Shown piece after piece: positions 1 to 8,540 of a DNA stretch of 64,000 bases; the first letter of the stretch is position 1, and every line of letters begins with the position of its first letter. A program made the translations under genes and the position numbers. Below the pieces are notes generated by a model, which made no database searches, was not told where the DNA came from, and worked only from the letters and a program-made list of their open reading frames with translations. Source of the DNA: Clostridia bacterium (GTDB lineage: Bacteria > Bacillota > Clostridia > Christensenellales > Borkfalkiaceae); the NCBI GenBank assembly GCA_017465865.1, contig JAFTVF010000013.1, positions 1 through 64,000 on the forward strand. The letters are read 5' to 3'.

Positions 1-46
1 ATACCTCTTCTATTTATTTTTTATTATTATTTTTTTTGTTAAAATT

Positions 47-112
47 TTAATCTACAAAAACACTTGCTAATAATACACTAACTATTTTCCGTCTTTTCCT
101 AAAATTCGTCAT
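47..112 (-). pseudogene. 5' remnant of a cysteine-protease gene paralog
   Basis: On the minus strand a 21-codon frame begins in an ATGA overlap with the stop of the lipoprotein gene at 109-837. It reads into RKRRKIVSVLLASVF, which matches the first residues of the protease encoded at 954-2618, and then stops. About 38 bases (about 61-98) are identical to the 5' end of that protease gene (about 2579-2616). I infer that a second protease copy once followed this lipoprotein gene and was lost except for its signal-peptide start. Positions 1-46 are T-rich with no gene visible. Confidence 0.75.
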
Positions 113-837
113 TTATATAATTCGCTCCCTGTAATCATCAAACTGGGATAGCCCTCCATTAAATAATCATAAGAGTCTTCGGACACAACCTCGTTTAGAA
201 CACAAGGCGTACTTTCACCGTGCGTGTGAAATTCAGGAGAATGACCAGAATTACCTTCAGACCTACGTATACATTCAGGTGAAAATAATTTTATAATTTG
301 TCCGTCTTTTTCAACCGCTTGAAGTCCAGCCGCGCCAACGTATTTTTTATTATTCGTATATCCGTAATATCGATAAGAACTCCGCCCTGGCACAAATTGA
401 TGAGCATAGATATATCGCAAATGATAATATTTATCGTATTTTATAAATCCTATCATATGCATATATTTTGTTTTATACTGTACGATAATATTTCGCTTGT
501 TTTCATCTCGCGCACAAGTTTCATACGAGCTACTCCGTTCTTCGGCATATTCCAGCTCGATTAAGAAATATTCGGGGTCTTCGTCATAAAAAGCATATAA
601 TATCTCTACGTTATACGAAACCAATTCTCCGCTTGCTAACTCGTTCGCGAAGTTTTCTTCCGTCAAAGTTGATATTCTTTCGATATGCTCCTCTATCGTA
701 TAATCCGTCTTAAATTCGGGGTGTTCAAAAAACGGTCCATCTCTACGAGAAGTATCACTGCAAGAATTTCGGTAAGTACAACCCGATAAAAATAATACAC
801 ACGATAGACAAGAAATGATTAATCGTTTTGCTTTCAT
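109..837 (-). CDS. Lipoprotein, family A copy 1 (unknown function)
   Basis: A 242-residue predicted lipoprotein. The start at 837 is chosen because AAGGAG lies just upstream; a longer frame to 861 has no ribosome site. The N-terminus is basic, then hydrophobic, then has a lipobox ending LSGC, so the protein should be lipid-anchored outside the membrane. Shared family blocks are HPEFKTDYTIEEHIERIS, VEILYAFYDEDPEYFLIEL, GFI..DKY, and KKY.G...AVEKDGQI near the C-terminus. The same blocks occur in copies at 2631, 3477, 23573 and 24424. I do not recognise the family. The next gene upstream on the strand is the secreted protease at 954-2618. The gene is visibly AT-rich compared with the uronate genes. 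Confidence 0.85.
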   Translation of the reverse strand: MKAKRLIISCLSCVLFLSGCTYRNSCSDTSRRDGPFFEHPEFKTDYTIEEHIERISTLTEENFANELASGELVSYNVEILYAFYDEDPEYFLIELEYAEERSSSYETCARDENKRNIIVQYKTKYMHMIGFIKYDKYYHLRYIYAHQFVPGRSSYRYYGYTNNKKYVGAAGLQAVEKDGQIIKLFSPECIRRSEGNSGHSPEFHTHGESTPCVLNEVVSEDSYDYLMEGYPSLMITGSELYK

Positions 838-953
838 AGGGCTCCTTTTTTTACACATCATCGATTTTTACTACGAAAATAGTTTTCGGGGGGTAGGCGG
901 CAATGTCGATTTCCAAAAAACTCCAACTTTTTTCATTGCCTCATTTCTTCCTT

Positions 954-2618
954 TTAATAATTTTTTGTTTGTCCACAATAAAAACAGTTAATTCCATATT
1001 TATAATAATGATATTCATTATAATTATAGCCACAAACGCATTGAAATACGTGCTTATACTCGTCCCACGGTGCTACGTAACACTTTAAGTCGTGATCCTC
1101 TACTACCTTATAACCACAATAACAAGCCTTGTAATGCTTCCTCTCATAATCCTGATAATTCGGTAGCATTTGCATATATGTCGCGTCCTTCCAATTATGC
1201 TCCTCTGTAAGCATCGCTCTATGACAGGTTGAACATTCTAATACGTGTCCGTATATATCCGCGTTATCGGTAAAAAACACTTCGTCCGTATGTTGATGTG
1301 TGGTTTGAAAGGTCAAATAGCCCTTAAACCAATCCGAATTGACCCAATAATTCCACGAACTTTTTCCATGTCCATAGTGTGCAATAAATCCATCTAAAGC
1401 CGACCCATTATAGCTTATAGTTTGATAGCCGTGCACAACGATAGCGTGTCCTTCTTTTTTATACGTACCGTCATTCTGCTGTTCATAATGATCAATAGAC
1501 GCTATAACAGGACGGTCATTATTTATTTCGCTTTGAAGCTTTTGAACAACGTTTTCCCTTTCACTATCTGAAAGAGCTATATAATAATCCATAGAATTGT
1601 CAACATAGGCATTTTGCGCGTATTCCTGTAAATAAGTTCGTATTCCGTTATACGCATCCCGCATAGTTGCGCCGTTATTTTGAGGGTCTTCTTCCTTCCC
1701 CTCCGCCACCTCATCAGGCGTACGGGCATAAGGATTGATATAGCTTTTTATCCTTTCGTAAAAGGTTGTTTTATTGTCGTCTTTGTCATCTTCACTTGTC
1801 GTTGCTTTCCATTCGCTACTGTTCGGCTGGTCTTTATAATCCTCCCTATCTGGTCGTAAAAATTCCTCTCCGTCTTTGGGATTTGCAGGGATAATTCTCC
1901 CGTCGTTTACCCAATTATTATACGCTAACAATAGCTGTACCGCAACCGATACGCAAGTACCGTCTACATTATCTCCGTGATCATCATTTTCCTCAAAGAA
2001 CTGATACTTGGAAATATATTTTCTAGTATATACTTGATAATAATCCGCAGGTTTTTCGAGCGTACCCGTAGGACCTGGGTCTGCGCTCAAATCATTTTGA
2101 ATTTCATCTTCCGCAGTCTGCGCTGTTTTTTCTTTTTGTTTTTCCTTTCTTTTCTTTCTGTCTTCTTTGATTTTCGTTTTAATTTCCTTGGCTATTTCTT
2201 TCGCCGTTTGTTTTTGCAATTTTTTGCCCGTTTTTATATCCTTCAGCTCGTCGCCTTTTTTATCGTAATAGCTTATCGGGCCTCCGTAGCAGGGCGTTTC
2301 CGCTTGGATATAAGGCGAGCTGTCCGTATCGCTGTATTCAATAATTTCCATACTTTCCCTATCGAATATCGCGTATCCACCCGTATCGCATTCTACCAAA
2401 ATATAATCCTGTTCGCCATCCAAGCCCTGCAAATACTCGGCAGTCATATAGCCCTTTCTCTCGTCCTCCGTACCTGCATTCGCGTTAAATATTTTTCGGG
2501 TAATTTCCGTGGCGTTTTCAAATTCAACGTTTACCCCTGTATTTGACCAAAGTAAAACCGTAGAAGAAGATATAAATACACTTGCTAATAATACACTAAC
2601 TATTTTCCGTCTTTTCAT
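954..2618 (-). CDS. Secreted papain-fold cysteine protease (C10-like)
   Basis: A 554-residue secreted protein. After a signal peptide (1-25), residues 70-95 (DYILVECDTGGYAIFDRE) resemble the propeptide of streptopain-type C10 peptidases. A Lys/Glu-rich charged linker lies near 130-175. The catalytic Cys is probably C222 in DGTCVSVAVQLLLAY and the His H391 in GHAIVVHGY, followed by a NYWVNSDW block that could supply the Asn. The last 110 residues hold four CxxC pairs (CSTCH, CYCGY, CVCGY, CFYCG), probably zinc or disulfide knuckles for surface attachment. A GAGAGG ribosome site precedes the ATG. It is flanked by lipoprotein family A genes on both sides, which suggests a joint extracellular job; that is inference. 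Confidence 0.75.
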   Translation of the reverse strand: MKRRKIVSVLLASVFISSSTVLLWSNTGVNVEFENATEITRKIFNANAGTEDERKGYMTAEYLQGLDGEQDYILVECDTGGYAIFDRESMEIIEYSDTDSSPYIQAETPCYGGPISYYDKKGDELKDIKTGKKLQKQTAKEIAKEIKTKIKEDRKKRKEKQKEKTAQTAEDEIQNDLSADPGPTGTLEKPADYYQVYTRKYISKYQFFEENDDHGDNVDGTCVSVAVQLLLAYNNWVNDGRIIPANPKDGEEFLRPDREDYKDQPNSSEWKATTSEDDKDDNKTTFYERIKSYINPYARTPDEVAEGKEEDPQNNGATMRDAYNGIRTYLQEYAQNAYVDNSMDYYIALSDSERENVVQKLQSEINNDRPVIASIDHYEQQNDGTYKKEGHAIVVHGYQTISYNGSALDGFIAHYGHGKSSWNYWVNSDWFKGYLTFQTTHQHTDEVFFTDNADIYGHVLECSTCHRAMLTEEHNWKDATYMQMLPNYQDYERKHYKACYCGYKVVEDHDLKCYVAPWDEYKHVFQCVCGYNYNEYHYYKYGINCFYCGQTKNY

Positions 2619-2630
2619 AATATACCTCTC

Positions 2631-3356
2631 TTAATATTCGTTGCCATTTGGCAATCCTCTTATATTCCTTTCCATCAAATTTTTATAATTAGATTCTGGC
2701 ACTACCTCGTTTAGACAACAGGGATCATTTTCATTATAATGTGTATGAAACTCCGCGCTCACACCTACGCCACCGTTAGAAATACATAAATCGCTGAATA
2801 ATTTTACAATTTGTCCATCTTTTTCAACTGCCTGAACGCCCGAACCATAGTATTTTTTACTATCCGAATATCCGTAATAGTAATACGAGCTTTTTCCCTC
2901 GACAAAATCGCCAAATCTATCCAAACATAAATAATATTTATCATTCCAAATAAAGCCTATTGTATGCATATATTTCGTCTTATAAGCATACTTGGTCGTA
3001 GCACTGAAAGGATGCGTATACTCTCCTTCCCATTCTCTATCAAATGCCAGCTCGATTAAGAAATATTCGGGGTCTTCGTCGTAAAAAGCGTATAATATAT
3101 CTACGCTATACGAAACCAATAGACCGCTTTGCAATTGCTCAGCAAATCTTTCTTCCGTTCTTTTGGATATTCTTTCGATATGCTCCTCTATCGTATAATC
3201 CGTCTTAAATTCGGGGTGTTCGTAAACGTCCTTTATTTTATGATTAAACCGACCACACCCCGATAAAAGCAAGCTAAACGATAAACAGGCAGTAATCACC
3301 CGTTTTGCTTTGGTTGAATTTTTTCGTTTAACGGAAACAGGGTTTTTATTACGCAT
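2631..3356 (-). CDS. Lipoprotein, family A copy 2 (unknown function)
   Basis: A 241-residue predicted lipoprotein with lipobox LLLSGC. It has the same HPEFKTDYTIEEHIERIS and ILYAFYDEDPEYFLIEL blocks as copy 1, and KKYYGSGVQAVEKDGQIVK near the end. Its first 20 residues (MRNKNPVSVKRKNSTKAKR) are almost identical to copy 3, showing a recent tandem duplication. The stop lies 12 bases before the protease start, so the two are probably co-transcribed. Function unknown. Confidence 0.85.
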   Translation of the reverse strand: MRNKNPVSVKRKNSTKAKRVITACLSFSLLLSGCGRFNHKIKDVYEHPEFKTDYTIEEHIERISKRTEERFAEQLQSGLLVSYSVDILYAFYDEDPEYFLIELAFDREWEGEYTHPFSATTKYAYKTKYMHTIGFIWNDKYYLCLDRFGDFVEGKSSYYYYGYSDSKKYYGSGVQAVEKDGQIVKLFSDLCISNGGVGVSAEFHTHYNENDPCCLNEVVPESNYKNLMERNIRGLPNGNEY

Positions 3357-3368
3357 ATATCCTCTTTT

Positions 3369-3461
3369 TCAATTATTTTTTATTTTTTCAAGCGATTCTT
3401 TTACGAAGAAGCTACCGCCGAACGGAACTATTAGTAAACGTGATATTAATTTCTTTTTCAT
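3369..3461 (-). pseudogene. Chimeric 30-codon frame ending in an eda 3' remnant
   Basis: On the minus strand an ATG at 3461, preceded by AAAGG, opens a 30-residue frame. Its second half, FGGSFFVKESLEKIKNN, repeats the end of the KDPG aldolase encoded at 4249-4803 (GGSFFVKESLEKMENK). The DNA match covers about 3386-3423 against 4262-4300 and continues into the leaders of the two neighbouring lipoprotein genes. This is a scar of a tandem duplication whose unit was the eda tail plus a lipoprotein gene. Whether the peptide is made is unknown. Confidence 0.7.
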
Positions 3462-3476
3462 TTTTAACCTTTTATT

Positions 3477-4238
3477 TTATTGATATAAGCGTATAAACAA
3501 TTTATAATTTGAATGCATATAATTTTCATAAAGATTTTCAGGAACAACATCGCCAATATTACATTTAGTATAAGTAGAGTTTGGGGTATGCTGATGCCAT
3601 TCGATACCATTCTCGTAACAATCCATACCTGCTACTACAATAATTTCCCCAGACCTTTCAATACCTTGAACTCGCCCACCATAATACTTTTTACCGTATT
3701 GTTCGCCTTTTCCTTCCATATACAATGCATAAGCACTTCGCCCTGCCATAAAACATTGCTTAGTATTCGACGAACCCGAATCGTAATGCGGAAGTCCCGT
3801 TTTATAGTTGTCATTTTCTATAAAACCGATAAAATGTTGATACCGAGTTGTCTGTTCTATATATTGCGGTTCTTGTTTCCCCGTATCTAACGAATAATTC
3901 GGGTTTTCATAAGTAACCTTAATACATTCGTCAACATATTCTAGTTCCACTAAAAAATATTCGGGGTCTTCGTCGTAAAAGGCATAAACAATCTCCACGT
4001 TATATTTTAAGAGCTTCCCAGAATCAATTTCTTCCTCAAAAATCGCCTCCGTCTGTTGACTAATCCGTTGAATATGCTCTTCCTCAGTATATTTCGTTTG
4101 AAATACGGGCTGTTTATAATCGCCAATTTTTTCCGCGCACCCCGATAAAAGCAAGCTAAGCGATAAACAGCCGATAATCAGCCGTTTTGCTTTGGTTGAA
4201 CTTTTTTGTTTAACGGAAACAGGGTTTTTATTACGCAT
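3477..4238 (-). CDS. Lipoprotein, family A copy 3 (unknown function)
   Basis: A 253-residue predicted lipoprotein. The start at 4238 (MRNKNPVSVKQ) is preferred to an upstream in-frame start at 4271, because it is shared with copy 2 and has AAAGGA just upstream. The lipobox reads LSGC. Family blocks are present but more diverged (TKYTEEEHIQRIS, VEIVYAFYDEDPEYFLVELEY, KKYYGGRVQGIERSGEI). It follows eda by 10 bases, so it probably reads through from the uronate operon. Confidence 0.85.
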   Translation of the reverse strand: MRNKNPVSVKQKSSTKAKRLIIGCLSLSLLLSGCAEKIGDYKQPVFQTKYTEEEHIQRISQQTEAIFEEEIDSGKLLKYNVEIVYAFYDEDPEYFLVELEYVDECIKVTYENPNYSLDTGKQEPQYIEQTTRYQHFIGFIENDNYKTGLPHYDSGSSNTKQCFMAGRSAYALYMEGKGEQYGKKYYGGRVQGIERSGEIIVVAGMDCYENGIEWHQHTPNSTYTKCNIGDVVPENLYENYMHSNYKLFIRLYQ

Positions 4239-4248
4239 ATATCCTTTC

Positions 4249-4803
4249 TTATTTATTTTCCATTTTTTCAAGCGATTCTTTTACAAAGAAGCTACCGCCG
4301 ATCGCCGCGATCTTTTCAAACGCCAAGAATTCGTCGATATTGCTTCTGTCTACCCCGCCCGTGGGGATAAATTTCACCTGAGGGAAAGGCGCGGAGAGCG
4401 CTTTCAGCGCTTTCAAACCGCCGTATACGTTCGCGGGGAAGAATTTGACGGTGGTAATGCCAAGCTCCAACGCCTGCATGATCTCGGTGGGCGTTACGCA
4501 ACCGGGATAGTAAGGAATACCGCGTTCGTTACAGATCTTCGCAACCGCCACGGACAGACCGGGGGATACGATAAACTGCGCGCCCGCCGCGAGCGCCTGT
4601 TCGCACTGAATCGCGTTGATGACCGTGCCTGCGCCGATGCTCATATCGGGATAGTTCTTGCAAGCGTATTCGATCGCTTCCGCCGCGCAAGCGGTACGGA
4701 AGGTGATCTCCGCACAGTTAATACCGTTGTTTTTCAACGCGGTTAAAATTTTGTCCGTTTCGGACAGTTCTTTAATGACGACTACGGGAATACATTTTTC
4801 CAT
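4249..4803 (-). CDS. eda: KDPG aldolase
   Basis: 2-keto-3-deoxy-6-phosphogluconate aldolase, 184 residues, a cytosolic class I aldolase that splits KDPG into pyruvate and glyceraldehyde-3-phosphate. The Schiff-base lysine is K120 in TTVKFFPA; Glu32 lies in AEITFRT; IGAGTV and PTGGV are the usual phosphate-site loops. It is the last catabolic gene of the leftward unit eda-uxaC-yitT-uxaA-SGNH, 5 bases after uxaC. Its 3' end has been copied to about 3386-3423. Confidence 0.95.
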   Translation of the reverse strand: MEKCIPVVVIKELSETDKILTALKNNGINCAEITFRTACAAEAIEYACKNYPDMSIGAGTVINAIQCEQALAAGAQFIVSPGLSVAVAKICNERGIPYYPGCVTPTEIMQALELGITTVKFFPANVYGGLKALKALSAPFPQVKFIPTGGVDRSNIDEFLAFEKIAAIGGSFFVKESLEKMENK

Positions 4804-4808
4804 GATTT

Positions 4809-6185
4809 TTACACTCCTAAATATTTGATCGAATTATAATAGCAGATGTCCTGCACGACCTTGCCGACGAGCTGTTCGTTCGCCGTCATTTCGCCGCGCT
4901 CCATCATACCGCCGAGATAGTTACACAAAATCCGTCTGAAATAGTGATGACGGGGATAAGAAAGCAGCGAACGGCTGTCCGTCAGCATACCCACGAACGC
5001 CGCGATATGCCCCGTTGCCGTAAGGTCTTCCAAATGCTTTTCCATACCGACTTTGTTGTCCAAGAACCACCAAGCGGGTCCGTACTGGATCTTGCCCTTT
5101 GCCTCGTCGCTCTGGAAACAGCCGATCAGGGTCATGATCTCCGTATTCATTTTCGGGTTGAGGTTGAACACGATCGTCTTGGGCAGGCTGTTTTCGTTGT
5201 TCAGTCTGTCGAACAGGCGGGACATATTCTTGATGCCGTTGTCCTCTGCGATACTGTCAAAGCCCGTGTCCAGACCGAGTTTTTCCAGCATTACGCCGTT
5301 GTTGTTACGCATTGCGCCGACGTGCAATTCGGTAGCGATACCGTATTTTGCGTACAGCTTGAACAGGAAATAGGTCATATAGCCTTTGAAAACTTCGCTC
5401 TCCGCGTCGGTTACGCTTTCGCCCGCTCTGCGTTTTGCGAACACCTTTTCCGCGTCCGCTTTGTCGCTGATCGGGTATACGCCTTGGAGCGCAACGTCCG
5501 CCGCCGTCGTGCCGACCTTGATAAACGCCTGCAATCTTTCCTCGATCTTTGCTTCGAGAACGCTAAGATCGGAAACCTCGCCGAGCTTTGCGATAAATTC
5601 GTTATACTTCTCCGCCTCGATGTTCATGATCTTATCCGCGCGGAAAGCGGGAATGACCTTGAACTTATAGCCCTTAGCCGCGATCGCGGGGAAAGTGGAC
5701 AGATCGTCGAAAATTTCGTTGGTCGTGAACAAATGCGTAACGTTCGACTGTTCGATCAGGCTCTGCGGCGTGATCTTGTTCAGTGCGATATAGTCGTTAC
5801 ACCAATTCCAGATCAGCTCCGCGTTCTCCTCGTTGATCTCGATCTCGCAGTTGAAGAACTCTTTAAGCTCTACCTGCGACCAGTGATACAGGGGGTTGCC
5901 GAACGCCGTGCCCAAAACGCGGCAATAGGTAAGGAATTTTTCCTTATTGCTCTTATTGCCCGTGATATATTCCTCGTTCACGCCGAAGTTACGCATCAAA
6001 CGCCATTTGTAATGATCGCCTGCAAGCCAGATCTCGAACACGTCGTTAAAGGGCTTGTTTTCTAAAATCTGCTTTTCGGGCAGGTGGCAATGATAGTCGA
6101 AGATCGGCATATCTTTTGCGTAACCAAAGTACAGCTTTTCCGCAGTTTTCGTCGTCAATAAAAAATTGTCTTTTATGTAGCTCAT
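4809..6185 (-). CDS. uxaC: Glucuronate (uronate) isomerase
   Basis: A 458-residue enzyme of the UxaC family. It converts D-glucuronate to fructuronate and galacturonate to tagaturonate in the cytosol. The N-terminal FDYHCHLPEKQI metal/substrate motif, the YHWSQVEL block and the C-terminal LSYPRHHYFRRILCNYLG block are typical, and the length is normal. It sits 5 bases from eda, in the same transcription unit as uxaA, and provides the fructuronate used by the reductase at 9642-10454. Confidence 0.95.
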   Translation of the reverse strand: MSYIKDNFLLTTKTAEKLYFGYAKDMPIFDYHCHLPEKQILENKPFNDVFEIWLAGDHYKWRLMRNFGVNEEYITGNKSNKEKFLTYCRVLGTAFGNPLYHWSQVELKEFFNCEIEINEENAELIWNWCNDYIALNKITPQSLIEQSNVTHLFTTNEIFDDLSTFPAIAAKGYKFKVIPAFRADKIMNIEAEKYNEFIAKLGEVSDLSVLEAKIEERLQAFIKVGTTAADVALQGVYPISDKADAEKVFAKRRAGESVTDAESEVFKGYMTYFLFKLYAKYGIATELHVGAMRNNNGVMLEKLGLDTGFDSIAEDNGIKNMSRLFDRLNNENSLPKTIVFNLNPKMNTEIMTLIGCFQSDEAKGKIQYGPAWWFLDNKVGMEKHLEDLTATGHIAAFVGMLTDSRSLLSYPRHHYFRRILCNYLGGMMERGEMTANEQLVGKVVQDICYYNSIKYLGV

Positions 6186-6216
6186 GATAAGAAACTCCTT
6201 TCTTTGTTCTCTTTAA

Positions 6217-7092
6217 TTATTTTGCAATATCGTATTTTCCCCAGCGGAAATTCCCTTGCACGCCGGCGACTTCCACGTAATACACGAACGTATCGGGATA
6301 CTGTTTGAGTAAATTGAGAAAATCGGGAATTTGACGGTTGTTGACTACCGTAAAGACGATCACGCTGCCGTCTTCCGTAAACATTCCCTTGCTTTCCACG
6401 ACCGTTGCGCCGTGTTTCAGATTGTATATGATCGCTTCTTTGATCTGCAACGGGTTTTTGGTAACGATCTTGAATTCCATCGCGTTACGGTTATCCTTGA
6501 GGAATTTCCCCGTCGTCTTTTCGAAGATCATCATTTGGATCACCGCCAACAAAATACAGTTGAGATCCTTATACACGAAATACGAAACCGCCATGATCGC
6601 ATAACAAATAACGCTGATGATGTTTTCTATGTTTTTATAGGGCAATTTCTTTTGCACCATGCACGCAACGACGTCGATACCGCCCGAAGACGCTCCAAGC
6701 TTTAACATGATACCCGTTCTTGCGCCTAATAATATCCCCGATATGATCGCCGCGATCAAACGCTCGTACGAGCCTTGATACTGATAAAATTCCACCCGCT
6801 CCATTACCACGAGCATAACGGAAGAAAGCAACGTAAACGCCAAAGTATAAATAACGTACTTTTTCTTCAACAGAAACCAAGCCGCGATCAAGAGCGGTAA
6901 ATTGATAAGCAAGGTAAAATACCCTGCGTTCCACCCCGTCAGCTCCTGTAACATGGTCGCGATGCCGTCCACGCCGCTGGGCGCAAATGCGGAAGGATAC
7001 ACGAATACGTATAATCCCAGCGCGGAGATCGCAGAGGCAAGCACCGTCAACAGCGTATTATACGCTTCTTTTTTATATTGAATTTTGTCCAT
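6217..7092 (-). CDS. YitT family membrane protein (DUF161/DUF2179)
   Basis: A 291-residue YitT-type protein with five to six hydrophobic segments in the first about 190 residues (GVDGIATMLQELTGWNAG; GASSGGIDVVACM) and a C-terminal soluble DUF2179-like domain (about 210-285). The substrate and role of the family are unsettled. Its place between uxaC and uxaA, 8 bases from the latter, suggests a link to uronate uptake or export, but this is only inference. A weak AAGGTG ribosome site precedes the ATG. Confidence 0.85.
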   Translation of the reverse strand: MDKIQYKKEAYNTLLTVLASAISALGLYVFVYPSAFAPSGVDGIATMLQELTGWNAGYFTLLINLPLLIAAWFLLKKKYVIYTLAFTLLSSVMLVVMERVEFYQYQGSYERLIAAIISGILLGARTGIMLKLGASSGGIDVVACMVQKKLPYKNIENIISVICYAIMAVSYFVYKDLNCILLAVIQMMIFEKTTGKFLKDNRNAMEFKIVTKNPLQIKEAIIYNLKHGATVVESKGMFTEDGSVIVFTVVNNRQIPDFLNLLKQYPDTFVYYVEVAGVQGNFRWGKYDIAK

Positions 7093-7100
7093 AAAACACC

Positions 7101-8504
7101 TTATAAAGTAACGCCCGTTTTATAGAACGCGATCTCGCGGATATCCTCGCTCTTGCAGGCATATTCGCCGCTCACCGTTTTGACGATCAGATCGAACAGC
7201 CCGTCCTCGTCCATCGAATAGGCGTTGAAATCTATCCAATTCGATTTATGCGCGGAGATATTATTATTCGTACCGATCTTCATCGTCGGCACGAACGTAC
7301 TGAACGGCGTGCCTCTGCCCGTCGTAAAGAGCACGAGCTGACAACCGCTCGCCGCGAGCGCCGTCGCCGCGATCAAGTCGTTCCCGGGCGCGTTCAACGC
7401 GGACACACCCTTTGCTTTTACAAGTTCACCGTAGGAAAGAACGTCCACGATCTCCGTCGAGCCTGCCTTTTCGATACAGCCCAAAGACTTCTCTTCCAAA
7501 GTGGTGATACCGCCCTTTTTATTGCCGGGGCTGGGGTTCTCGTAGACGGGGAAGCCCTGCGTGGTATAATACGCCTTGAAATCTTCGATCATCTTTTTGT
7601 ACTTCTCAAAGACCTCTTCGTTTTTGCACTTATTCATGAGAAGTTGTTCCGCGCCGAACATTTCGGGCACTTCCGTCAAAATTGCGCTACCTCCCAAAGA
7701 CACCACTCTGTCCGTGATCTTTCCCACGAGCGGGTTTGCGGTCAAGCCCGAATATCCGTCGCTCCCGCCGCATTTCAAGCCGATACAAAGTTCGGACATA
7801 TCCACTTCTTCGCGTTGAAGGTCTTTTGCTTTTTCCGCAAATTCTTTCAAGATCGCCATGCCGTATTCGTGCTCGTCCTCTACGTCCTGACAGTTGAAAT
7901 ACGCGATATTATCCCTGCCGTAGGGCGCGAGGTATTCCTTGATTCCGTCCATGCCGTTGTTTTCACAGCCCAGACCCACGAACAGCACGTAGCTTGCGTT
8001 GGGGTTGAGCGCGACGGCGCAGAGAAGTTTTTTGATATTTTGGTTATCTTCGCCGAGCTGCGAACAGCCGAATTGGTGCGTGAGCGCGAAAATCCCGTCG
8101 ATACTGCCCGTTACGAGCTTTTGCGCGTCTTTTGCCAAACGCATACACGCGTTGTTCACGCAACCAACGGTGGGGATTACGTAGATCTCGTTACGGATAC
8201 CCGCCCTGCCGTGCTTGCGCTTATAGCCCATAAAAGTCTTGCTCTCTTTGGGCAGGCTTTCCGCGTGGAAATTATAGGTATACGCCACGTTTTCGTCGAG
8301 GTGGGATTTTACGTTGTGCGTATGTACCCAGTCCCCCTCCGCGATATCCGCCGTCGCTTTGCCGATGATCTCGCCGTATTTGATCACGTATTCCCCGCAC
8401 TTGATCGGGCGCAACGCGAATTTATGCCCTGCGGGGATCGTTTCCGTGCCGTCAAGAGAGATCCCGACGTTGTCTTTTTCGTTGATAATAACACTGTTTT
8501 TCAT
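7101..8504 (-). CDS. uxaA: Altronate dehydratase
   Basis: A 467-residue full-length UxaA-type dehydratase. It has an N-terminal SAF-like domain (about 1-75, GHKFALRPIKCGEYVIKYG) and a C-terminal catalytic part with GCVNNACMRLAKDA, HQFGCSQLGED, LGCENNGMDG and GLKCGGSDGYSGLTANP. It converts altronate to 2-keto-3-deoxygluconate and is thus the galacturonate-branch enzyme. The tagaturonate reductase (uxaB) that would supply its substrate is not in this window. It lies in one unit with the SGNH hydrolase upstream. Confidence 0.92.
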   Translation of the reverse strand: MKNSVIINEKDNVGISLDGTETIPAGHKFALRPIKCGEYVIKYGEIIGKATADIAEGDWVHTHNVKSHLDENVAYTYNFHAESLPKESKTFMGYKRKHGRAGIRNEIYVIPTVGCVNNACMRLAKDAQKLVTGSIDGIFALTHQFGCSQLGEDNQNIKKLLCAVALNPNASYVLFVGLGCENNGMDGIKEYLAPYGRDNIAYFNCQDVEDEHEYGMAILKEFAEKAKDLQREEVDMSELCIGLKCGGSDGYSGLTANPLVGKITDRVVSLGGSAILTEVPEMFGAEQLLMNKCKNEEVFEKYKKMIEDFKAYYTTQGFPVYENPSPGNKKGGITTLEEKSLGCIEKAGSTEIVDVLSYGELVKAKGVSALNAPGNDLIAATALAASGCQLVLFTTGRGTPFSTFVPTMKIGTNNNISAHKSNWIDFNAYSMDEDGLFDLIVKTVSGEYACKSEDIREIAFYKTGVTL

Positions 8505-8540
8505 ATCATTTAAGCCGCCTTTTATTTCTGCATCTTAACT

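Noticed and set aside
4944-6065. Long antisense frames over uxaC and many other GC-richer genes
   Set aside because: They mirror the codon structure of strongly supported genes on the other strand and lack start signals or known domains.
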